Below are positions 1 through 8,880 of a stretch of DNA of 64,000 nt, piece after piece. Every line of letters starts with the position of its first letter. Within the stretch, counting starts at the first letter, position 1. The DNA is from Pleurodeles waltl (taxonomy: Eukaryota > Chordata > Amphibia > Caudata > Salamandridae). The position numbers were made by a program, and so were the translations under genes. The notes below the pieces were generated by a model that was given only the letters and a program-made list of their open reading frames with translations, had not been told where the DNA came from and made no database searches. The stretch covers positions 1,059,818,423-1,059,882,422 of the forward strand of contig NC_090443.1 in the NCBI RefSeq assembly GCF_031143425.1, in the 5' to 3' direction.

Positions 1-237
1 CTTAAGTAACTTATAAGTCACCTATATGTCTAACCTTCACCTGGTGAAGGTTGGGTGCAAAGTTACTTAGTGTGTGGGCACCCTGGCACTAGCCAAGGTG
101 CTCCCACATCGTTCAGGGCAAATTCCCCGGACTTTGTGAGTGCGGGGACACCATTACACGCGTGCACTATACATAGGTCACTACCTATGTATAGCGTCAC
201 AATGGTAACTCCGAACATGGCCATGTAACATGTCTAA

Positions 238-294
238 GATCATGGAATTGTCACCCCAGTACCATTCTGGTATTGGGGGGACAATTCCATGATC
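238..294. repeat. Palindromic hairpin in LTR U3
   Basis: A near-perfect inverted repeat beginning GATCATGGAATTGTC and ending with its complement, loop ATTCT. The same structure is at 35301-35357 in copy 2's LTR, where an A-T pair of the stem is replaced by G-C on both sides. It is degraded in the other two LTRs (about 9303-9360 and 62048-62102). Function unknown. Confidence 0.75.
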
Positions 295-1274
295 CCCCGG
301 GTCTCTAGCACAGTACCCGGGTACTGCCAAACTGCCTTTCCGGGGTCTCCACTGCAGCTGCTGCTGCTGCCAACCCCTCAGACAGGTTTCTGCCCTCCTG
401 GGGTCCAGGCAGCCCTGGCCCAGGAAGGCAGAACAAAGGACTTCCTCTGAGAGAGGGTGTAACTCCCTCTCCCTTTGGAAATAGGTGTGAGGGCTGGGGA
501 GGAGTAGCCTCCCCCAGCCTCTGGAAATGCTTTGATGAGCACAGATGGTGCCCATCTCTGCATAAGCCAGTATACACCAGTTCAGGGATCCCCCAGCCCT
601 GCTCTGGCGCAAAACTGGACAAAGGACAGGGGAGTGACCACTCCCCTGACCTGCACCTCCCAAGGGAGGTGCCCAGAGCTCCTCCAGTGTGTCCCAGACC
701 TCTGCCATCTTGGAAACAGATGTGTTGGGGGCACACTGGACTGCTCTGAGTGGCCAGTGCCAGCAGGTGACATCAGAGGCTCCTTCTGATAGGCTCATAC
801 CTCTCTTGGTAGCCAATCCTCCTTCCTAGGTAGCCAAACCTCCTTTTCTAAGCTATTTAGGGTCTCTGCTTTGGGGAATTCTTTATATAACGAATGCAAG
901 AGCTCATCAGAGTTCCTCTGCATCTCCCTCTTCACCTTCTACCAAAGGATTGACCGCTGACTGCTCAGGACGCCTGCAAAACTGCAACAAAGTAGCAAGA
1001 CGACTACTAGCGACCTTGTATCACCTCATCCTGCCGGCTTTCTCGACTGTTTCCAGGTGGTGCATGCTCTGGGGGTAGCCTGCCTTCACCCTGCACCAGA
1101 AGCTCCGAAGAAATCTCCCGTGGGTCGACAGAATCTTCCCGCTGCTAACGCAGGCACCAAAAGACTGCAACACTGGTCCTCTGGGTCCCCTCTCATCCTG
1201 ACGAGCGTGGTCCCTGCAACTCTGTCCAAGTGACTCCTACAGTCCAGTGACTCTTCAGTCCAAGTTTTGTGAAG

Positions 1275-1280
1275 GTAAGT
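1275..1280 (+). promoter_or_regulatory. Conserved splice-donor-like site within LTR
   Basis: GTAAGT preceded by AAG or GAG. The same site occurs at 10345-10350 and 36327-36332, and as GTAAGC on the minus strand at 61077-61082. A pyrimidine-rich acceptor-like site ending CAG lies downstream in the LTR (AG at 2031-2032 here, 37095-37096 in copy 2). It may produce a spliced leader; this is inference from consensus and conservation. Confidence 0.4.
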
Positions 1281-2285
1281 CGTTGCCTCCCCACGCTAGA
1301 CTGCATTGCTGGGTACCGCATGATTTGCAGCTGCTCCAGCTCCTGTGCACTCTTCCAGGATTTCCTTCATGCACAGCCAAGCCTGGGTCCCCGACACTCC
1401 TTTCTGCAGTACACAACCTTCTGAGTTGTCCTCCGGCGTCGTGGGACTCTCTTTTGTGACTTCGCATGGACTCTGGTTCACTTTCCTTCCAAGTTCCTGT
1501 TCAGGTACTTCTGCGGGTGCTGCCTGCTTCTGTGAGGGCTCCCTGAGTTGCTGGGCACCCCCTCTGCCTCCTCCTCCAAGTGGCGACATCCTGGTCCCTC
1601 CTGGGCCACAGCAGCACCCAAAAACCTCTACCGCCACACTTGCAGATAGCAAGGCTTGTTTGCGGTCTTTCTCCATGCAAGCTTCATCGCGACGTGGGAC
1701 ATCAGTCTTCCAAAGGAGAAGTCCCTAGCTCTCTTCTTTCTTGCAGAACTCCAAGCTTCTTCCGTCCGGTGGTAGATTCCTTGCACCCTCAGCTGGCATT
1801 TCCTGGGCTCCTGCCCACTCTCGACAATGTTGTGACTATTGGACTTGGTCCCCTTGTCTTACAGGTACTCAGGTCCGGAAATCCACTGTTGTTGCATTGC
1901 TGGTGTTTGTTCTTCCTGCAGAATCCCCCTATCACGACTTCTGTGCTCTCTGGGGGTAGTAGGTGCACTTTACACCTACCTTTCAGGGTCTTGGGGTGGG
2001 CTATTTTTCTAACCCTCACTGTTTTCTTACAGTCCCAGCGACCCTCTACAAGCTCACATAGGTTTGGGGTCCATTCGTGGTTCGCATTCCACTTTTGGAG
2101 TATATGGTTTGTGTTGCCCCTATACCTATGTGCTCCTGTTGCAATCTACTGTAATTCTACACTGCTTGCATTACTTTTCTTGCTATTACTTACCTAATTT
2201 TGGTTTCTGTACATATATCTTGTGTATATAACTTATCCTCATCCTGAGGGTACTCACTGATATACTTTTGGCATATTGTCATAAA

Positions 2286-2291
2286 AATAAA
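2286..2291 (+). terminator. LTR poly(A) signal
   Basis: AATAAA in a conserved block repeated at 11368-11373 and 37349-37354, and on the minus strand at 60075-60080. It lies about 240 bp before the LTR end, where the R/U5 boundary of an LTR would be expected. Confidence 0.65.
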
Positions 2292-2530
2292 GTACCTTTA
2301 TTTTTAGTAATTCTGTGTATTGTGTTTTCTATGATATTGTGCATATGACACCAGTGGTATAGTAGGAGCTTTACATGTCTCCTAGTTCAGCCTAAGCTGC
2401 TTTGCCATAGCTACCTTCTATCAGTCTAAGTTGCTAGAAACACCTCTTCTACACTAATAAGGGGGAACTGGACCTGGCACAAGGTGTAAGTACCTCTGGT
2501 ACCCACTACAAGCCAGGCCAGCCTCCTACA

Positions 2531-2767
2531 TTTGTTGTGCAGCGGTGGGATAAGTACTTGTAACTACTTACCACTTTGTCATTGTGTACTTTTCATAAGA
2601 GAATAATATGCAAAACAGTTCGGTGTATGTACACCTAACCAAAAAGTTTTGAAAAGTTTCTCTAAACTTCTAAAAGTTTTCGAAAAGTTAGAAATAGTTT
2701 TTTCTCTGTTCTTTAAAAAGTTCTGAAACTTTTTCTTCCTTCTCACTATCTCTAAACCTTTGCTATC
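2531..2767 (+). other. Leader of gypsy copy 1 (no obvious primer-binding site)
   Basis: Non-coding leader between LTR and gag start. The first bases after the LTR read TTTGTTGTGCAGCGGTGGGA, which does not start with the usual TGG of a tRNA 3' end. Either the PBS is offset or unusual, or it has decayed. Its 3' part (about 2595-2767) matches the start of copy 2 at 27922-28087. Confidence 0.6.
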
Positions 2768-4344
2768 ATGTCTGTAGTAGAGTCAGCTCTTAAAATGGTC
2801 AATACAACTTATGACAATTTGAATTACAAGAGCCTAAGGAGTCTCTGCTTAGATAGAGGTTTAGTGATAGGAAAGGACCCTACAAAAGAGATTCTATTTA
2901 ACATGCTTATTGTGAATGATGAGTCCCAAGCAGGCACATCAAATGAGAGGTTATAAGAAGGTTCCCATTCTGACTCAGGGGATCTCCTTGAGGGAGGTGG
3001 GGAGGGATCTGAACCGGATCTGCCCCCTAGCAGGACACCCAGTAATGTTGGTAGTAATGGAGGTTCCCATCACAGTAGGGAAGTCTTTATTCCAAGAGGC
3101 CAAGTTGCTAGGGTCCAGTCAGTTAGGGACAGATCCCCCTCTGTTGTTTCCAATTTGAAGCATTCCCAACGCACCCACCCTGAGGATACTTGTTAGAAAG
3201 GGAACTCAAAAAGTTGAGGGTTGAAGAGACCGGACTGAAGCTTAAACAGCAACAGCTGGCCTTAGATAAGGAATCCCTAGACCTGAAGAGGGAAAGACAT
3301 AGATTGGGGTTTGGACCCCATGGTAGCAGCAGCAGTATTCTTGATAGTAATCCTGTTAGAGAGCATGATTCCAGGAATCTGCACAAGATAGTCCCCCCTT
3401 ACAAGGAGGAGGATGACATCAACAAGTCGTTTTCTGCACTTGAAAGGGCCTGTATGGTACAGGGGGTCCCTCAAAGGCAGTGGGCTGCTATATTGTGGCT
3501 ATCTTTCACTGGAAAGGGTAGGGATAGGCTCCTCACTGTTCGAGAAAGTGATGCTAACAATTTTGCAGTTTTGAAGGATGCACTCTTGGATGGATTTGGC
3601 TTAACCACTGAACAATACAGGATTAAGTTCAGAGACACCAGAAAAGAGTCCTCACAAGACTGGACAGACTTTGTAGACTGTTCAGTGAAGGCCTTGGAGG
3701 GGTGGTTACATGGCAGTAAAGCATCTGACTATGAACACCTGTATAATCTTATTCTGAGAGAGCATATTCTGAATAACTGTGTGTCTGACTTGTTGCACCA
3801 ATATCTATTGGACTCAGATCTGACCTCTCCCCAAGAATTGGGAAAGAAGGCAGACAAATGGGTCAGAACAAGAGTGAACAGAAAAGTTCATACAGGGGGT
3901 GACAATGATGGTAAGAAGAAGGATGGTAAGTCTTCAGACAAGGGTGGGGACAAAAGTAAAACTGAGTCTTCATCAGGCCCACAAAAATCCTCTGGTGGGG
4001 GTGGTGGGTCCAAATCCTCTTCCAATAATCAACCTAAAAAGCCTTGGTGTTATTTGTGTAAAGTCAAAGGCCATTGGACAACTGATGCCAGTTGTCCAAA
4101 GAAAAACACCAAACCTCCCCCTACCACAACCCCTGCTGCAAATTCTAGTCCCCCTAGTAATAGCAGTGGTGGTGGGAGCAAACCTACAAATAGCCAATCC
4201 AAGGGAGTAGCTGGGCTCACTATTGGTAATGTAGTTGGGGTTGGTCTTGTTAGGGAGACCACAGAGGCTGTGTTAGTCTCTGAAGGTGCCATTGATTTTG
4301 CCACCTTGGTTGCTTGTCCCCTTAATATGGATAAGTACAAGTAA
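2768..4344 (+). pseudogene. gag (copy 1), broken
   Basis: Structural Gag. It starts at an ATG equivalent to copy 2's gag. The N-terminal about 60 residues form a helix-rich block with LCLDRGL, loosely SAP-like. Then come a charged KQQQLALDKE-like coiled-coil stretch, a capsid-like middle, a Gly/Ser/Lys-rich linker, and a zinc knuckle near 4045-4095 of form CX2C-X4-H-X6-C (CYLCKVKGHW). Breaks: TAA at 2954-2956 (codon 63), a one-base frameshift near 3186-3192, and TAA at 4342-4344 just before the protease, in the frame that copy 2 reads straight through. Gag and protease probably shared one frame in the active ancestor. Confidence 0.88.
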
Positions 4345-4631
4345 CTTCCCCTAATAAATGGTGTTGAGGTTCAGGCCTACAGGGACACAGGTGCCAGTGT
4401 TACCATGGTGATAGAGAAACTGGTGCACCCTGAAGAATACCTACTTGGTCAGCAGTACCAAGTGACAGACGCTCATGACAACCCTCTTAGCCACCCCATG
4501 GCTGTTGTGAATCTCAACTGGGGGGGATACTGGTCCAAAGAAAGTTGTGGTTGCTTCAGATTAACCTGTAGACTGTCTACTAGGAAATGATTTAGAGACA
4601 TCAGCTTTGGCAGAAGTGGAGTTGGAGGCTC
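4345..4631 (+). pseudogene. Aspartic protease region (copy 1), frameshifted
   Basis: Retroviral-type aspartic protease with the catalytic DTGA motif at 4384-4395 in YRDTGASVTM. It is in frame with the end of gag. A run of seven G at 4520-4526 shifts the frame relative to the downstream sequence, which still encodes VVVA-like and LLGND-like protease residues in copy 2. The region then runs into a serine/proline/glutamate-rich linker toward integrase. Confidence 0.8.
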
Positions 4632-6089
4632 ATGCAGCAATGCTGGGCATTCCTGGCCATTTTTGCTTTGACAAGGGCTCAGGCCAAAAAGCATAAAGGA
4701 CAGGGTAACTTGGATCCTGGAACAATGGACCAAGTGCTCCCTAAAGCTAGGGGTAGCAAGGGTAAATCCCTACCCACTATACCTCCCTCTACATATGATT
4801 CTCCTTCTGAGGAAGAAGAATTTCCTCCCTGTGCAGAACCTGCAATAGATGAGCTGGCAGCAGACACTGCTGAGCTTTTGGGTGGAGGGGGGCCTGCCAG
4901 GGAAGAGCTGAGTGTCGCACAGCAAACCTGTCCCACATTAGAGGGTCTCAGGCAGCAAGCTGTCAAGCAGCAAAATGGGGATGCCAGTGACTCACATAGA
5001 GTTTACTGGGAGGACAACCTCTTGTACACTGAGGCAAGGGACCCAAAACCTGGAGCAGCCAGGAGATTGGTCATTCCCCTGCAGTACAGAGAGTTCCTCC
5101 TAACTCTTGCACATGACATTCCTTTGGCTGGGCATTTGGGCCAGATCAAAACATGGGAAAGGCTTGTCCCCCTGTTGCACTGGCCTAGGATGTCAGAGGA
5201 CACTAAAGATTTTTTCAAGTCTTGTGTGACCTGCCAAGCCAGTGGCAAGACTGGTGGCACACCAAAGGCTCCCCTTATTCCACTACCTGTGGTTGGGGTG
5301 CCCTTTGAAACAGTAGTGGTTGACATAGTTGGCCCCCTTGACCCTCCTACTGCTTCAGGCAATAGGTTTATCTTGGTGGTTGTGGACCATGCCACAAGAT
5401 ATCCTGAAGCAATTCCTCTAAGGACCACTACAGCTCCTGCAGTGGCAAAGGCCCTCCTGGGAATCTTTTTCAGGGTGGGTTTCCCTAAAGAGGTTGTACC
5501 AGACAGGGGTAGCAACGTCATGTCTGCATACTTGAAAGCAATGTGAAAGGAGTGTGGTGTTACCTACAAGTTCACCACTCCTTATCATCCCCAGACTAAT
5601 GGACTGGTAGAGAGGTTTAATAAAACTCTCAAAGGTATGATAATGGGACTCCCTGAAAAACTCAGGAGGAGATGGGATGTCCTGTTACCTTGCCTGCTTT
5701 TTGCTTACAGGGAGGTACCCCAGAAAGGAGTGGGCTTCAGCTAACACTTGTGAAGGAGGGTTGGGAACAACCTTTAAAAGCTCCCAAACAGGACATAGTG
5801 GACTATGTACTTGGCCTAAGATCCGGAATGGCTGAGTACATGAAAAAGGCCAGTAAAAACCGTGAGGCCAGCCAAGGGCTCCAGAAACAATGGCATGACC
5901 AGAAGGCTGTTCTGAATCAGTACCAACCAGGACAGAAGGTGTGGGTATTGGAGCCTGTGTCCCCAAGAGCACTCCAGGACAAATGGAGTGGACCCCAAAT
6001 CATTGTTGAAAAGAAGGGTGAGGTTACCTATCTGGTAGACCTGGGCACTGCCAGGAGTCCCCTTAGGGTGATTCATGCAACTGCCTAAA
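4632..6089 (+). pseudogene. Integrase (copy 1), broken
   Basis: DDE integrase lying before RT. Visible are an H2C2 zinc-binding segment (AHDIPLAGH, then two Cys pairs near 5220-5235), the first catalytic Asp in VVVDIVGPL (about 5320), the second in VPDRGSN (about 5500), and the Glu in VERFNKTL after a stop. Breaks: TGA at 5544-5546 between the second Asp and the Glu; a 40-bp deletion at 5740/5741 relative to copy 2, removing part of the conserved PFELLFGH region; and a further one-base shift near 6080. The C-terminal part has a Val/Tyr-rich chromodomain- or GPY-like stretch (QPGQKVWVLEPV, KWSGPQIIV). Confidence 0.87.
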
Positions 6090-6123
6090 ACCCTACTATG
6101 ACAGGGCTGATCTCACCCTGCTC

Positions 6124-7656
6124 ATGGCAACAGATGAGGGACAGGAAGAAGAGAGTGACCCTCTCCCTGATCTCTTTTCCACCATTGAAAATGATGCTTT
6201 AGTGGAGGGAGTAGTTTTGGCAGATTGGCTGACTGCAGAACAGAAAGACAACTGCATAAATCTCCTTGGACAATTTTCTGAACTCTTTTCAATTGTGCCA
6301 GGCACCACATCCTGGTGTGAACACAAAATTGATACTGGAGACAGCTTGCCTGTCAAAAGTAAAATCTATAGGCAGCCTGACCATGTCAGGGACTGCATAA
6401 AACAAGAGGTTCAGAAAATGCTTGATCTAGGAGTGGTTGAACCTTCTGACAGCCCATGAGCGAGTCCTGTGGTGCTGGTACCAAAGCCTCACTCAAAAGA
6501 GGGAAATAGTTAGATTAGGTTTTGTGTAGACTACAAAGGTCTCAATCAGGTAACAAAAACTGTTGCTCACCCTATACCCAGGGCAGAGGAGCTCATAGAT
6601 ACACTGGCATCTGCCAAGTATCTTAGCACCTTTGATTTGACTGCAAGGTATTGGCAGATCAAATTGGCTTATGATGCTAAACCCAAAACTGCATTTTCAA
6701 CTATAGGAGGGCACTACCTATTTACAGTAATGCCGTTTGGGTTGAAAAATGCACCTGCCATTTTTCAGTGGTTGGTGAACAGAGTCCTGCAACGGTTGGA
6801 GGCTTTTAGTGCAGCATATCTAGATGATATTGCTGTCTTTAGCTCCACCTGGGATGAGCACCTGGTCCACCTTTGGAAAGTTTTGGAGGCCCTGCAAAAG
6901 GCAGGCCTCACTATCAAGGCCTCAAAGTGCCAAATAGGGCAGGGTATGGTGGTTTATCTGGGACACCTGGTAGGTGGAGAACAGATTGCACCACTTCCTG
7001 GGAAAATCCAGACAATCATGGATTGGGTTCCCCCTACAACTCAGACCCAGGTAGGAGCCTTCTTAGGCCTCACAGGGTATTACAGGAGATTCGTTGAAAA
7101 CTATGGCTCCATAGCAGCCCCTCTTAATGATCTCACTAGTAAGAAGATGCCTAAAAAGGTATTGTGGACAGCTAGCTGTCAGAAAGCTTTTGAGGAGCTC
7201 AAACAGGCCATGTGCTCTGCACCTGTCCTAAAAAGCCCATGTTACTCCAAGAAATTCATTGTTCAAACTGATGCATCTGAATTAGGGGTAGGGGCAGTCT
7301 TATCACAACTGAATTCTGAGGGCCAGGATCAACCAGTTGCTTTTATCAGCAGAAGGTTGACCTCTAGAGAAAAGAGTTGGACTACCATAGAGAGGGAGGC
7401 CTTTGCTGTGGTCTGGGCACTGAAAAAGTTGAGGCCATACCTGTTTGGCACTCACTTTATTGTTCAGACAGACCACAAACCTCTACTTTGGCTAAAACAA
7501 ATGAAAGGTGAAAACCCTAAATTGTTGAGGTGGTCCATATCTCTACAGGGAATGGACTATACAGTGGAACATAGACCTGGGAGTACCCACTCCAATGCAG
7601 ATGGACTCTCCAGATCTTTCCACTTAGACAATGAATACTCATCAGGTCATGGCTAG
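6124..7656 (+). pseudogene. Reverse transcriptase-RNase H (copy 1), broken
   Basis: N-terminal RT segment 6124-6459 ends in TGA at 6457-6459, and another stop lies near 6510. From about 6637 to 7656 the frame is open: RT motifs LASAKYLSTFDL, FGLKNAPAIF and the catalytic YLDD at 6817-6828; the connection domain; and RNase H with TDASELGVGA, IEREAFAVVWAL, QTDHKPL and HSNADGLSR. Asp residues of both active sites are present. It ends 30 bp before the 3' LTR and nothing follows, so there is no env. Confidence 0.92.
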
Positions 7657-7686
7657 ACTTATTGTCCTTCGTTTGGGGGGGGGGGG
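7657..7686 (+). promoter_or_regulatory. Polypurine tract (G-run) before the 3' LTR
   Basis: GTTT followed by 12 G directly abuts the LTR start TGTAGG at 7687. Copy 2 has 9 G plus TT at the same place. A pure-G tract is an unusual plus-strand primer but its position is exactly as expected. Confidence 0.7.
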
Positions 7687-7756
7687 TGTAGGAAAGTACC
7701 ATCTTGCCTGGCATGTTACCCCCATATTTCACTGTATATATGTTGTTTTAGTCTAT

Positions 7757-8334
7757 GGGGGTGATTCTGACCGCGGCGGACGGCAGTCGCCGCCCGCCAA
7801 GCGGTTCCCGCCGAAAGACCGCTCCGCGGTCAAAAGACCGTGGCGGTCATTCTGGCTTTCCCACTGGGCTGGCGGGCGACCGCCGAAAGTCCGCCTGCCA
7901 GCCCAGCGGGAAACACCCTTCCCACGAGGAAGCCGGCTCAGAATGGAGCCAGCGGAGTGGGAAGGTGCGACGGGTGCAGTTGCACCCGTTGCGAATTTCA
8001 GTGTCTGCAAAGCAGACACTGAAATTCTTTGTGGGGCCCTCTTACGGGGGCCCCACGACACCCCATACCGCCATCCTGTTCCTGGCGGGTGAACCGCCAG
8101 GAACAGGATGGCGGTATGGGCTGTCAGAATCCCCATGGCGGCGCAGCAAGCTGCGCCGCCATGGCGGATTCCCATGGGCAGCGGAAAGTCGGCGGTACAC
8201 CGCCGGCTTTCCGCTTCTGGCCGTGGCTGTACCGCCGCGGTCAGAATGCCCGGCGGAGCACCGCCAGCCTGTTGGCGGTGCTACCGCCAACCTCCGCCAT
8301 GGCGGTAATTACCGCCAGGGTCAGAATGACACCC
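7757..8334. mobile_element. MITE family A, copy A1
   Basis: Non-autonomous DNA transposon, 578 bp, GC-rich. Terminal inverted repeats are GGGGGTGATTCTGACC and, complemented, GGGTGTCATTCTGACC. 3-bp target duplication TAT at 7754-7756 and 8335-8337; the empty site is visible in copy 2's LTR near 34680. The interior is a chain of hairpins, including a 16-bp-stem one at 7993-8027. Long open frames here result from GC-rich palindromes and are not genes. The TIR and 3-bp duplication suggest the PIF/Harbinger superfamily (inference). Confidence 0.87.
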
Positions 8335-8880
8335 TATGTGTCACTGGGACCCTGCCAGGCAGGTCCCCAGTGCTCATAAGTATGTGCCCTGTATGTGTTC
8401 CCTGTGTGATGCCTAACTGTCTCACTGAGGCTCTGCTAACCAGAACCTCAGTGGTTATGCTCTCTCTGCTTTCCAAATTTGTCACTAACAGGCTAGTGAC
8501 TAAATTTACCAATTCACATTGGCATACTGGTGTGAGAAAGTAGCCTCTTTCTAGCCTTGTTACCCCCACTTTTGGCCTGTTTGTGAGTATATGTCAGGGT
8601 GTTTTCACTGTCTCACTGGGATCCTGCTAGCCAGGGCCCAGTGCTCATAGTGAAAACCCTATGTTGTCAGTATGCTTGTTATGTGTCACTGGGACCCTGC
8701 TAGCCAGGACCCCAGTTCTCATAAGTTTGTGGCCTATATGTATGTGTTCCCTGTGTGATGCCTAACTGTCTCACTGAGGCTCTGCTAACCAGAACCTCAG
8801 TGGTTATGCTCTCTCTGCTTTCCAAATTTGTCACTAACAGGCTAGTGACCAATTTTACCAATTTACATTGGCATACTGGA
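8335..8880 (+). repeat. Direct duplication in U3 around a foreign LTR start
   Basis: 8335-8530 and about 8680-8880 are direct repeats (TATGTGTCACTGGG through CATTGGCATACTGG). Between them, 8531-8679 begins TGTGAGAAAGTAGCC, which looks like the 5' end of a different but related LTR. Copy 2's LTR and the solo LTR have only one unit. Probably a recombination product of two LTR types. Confidence 0.75.

Larger units (their letters stand above)
1..2530 (+). repeat. 5' LTR of gypsy copy 1 (truncated by window start)
   Basis: Base 1 aligns with 9066 in this element's 3' LTR and about 35063 in copy 2's LTR, so roughly 0.4-0.5 kb is missing on the left. The LTR ends TCCTACA at 2530. It holds a poly(A) signal AATAAA at 2286-2291, a T/A-rich promoter-like stretch near 865-895, and a splice-donor-like GTAAGT at 1275-1280. 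The whole LTR would be about 2.9-3 kb, long for Ty3/gypsy. Open frames inside it are not conserved between LTR copies and are not genes. Confidence 0.88.

Noticed and set aside
181..2197. Several open frames of 60-211 codons on both strands
   Set aside because: They lie in an LTR. The frames are not kept between the four LTR copies and show no recognisable domain.
2768..2956. A separate small gene upstream of gag
   Set aside because: It aligns with the N-terminus of copy 2's gag; a stop at 2954-2956 merely cuts it off.
7657..7686. Possible env gene between RNase H and the 3' LTR
   Set aside because: Only about 30 bp separate the RNase H stop from the LTR in both copies.
7755..8543. 262-codon frame, plus strand, and a 140-codon frame on the opposite strand
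   Set aside because: They fall in the GC-rich palindromes of MITE A1; composition and inverted repeats explain them.
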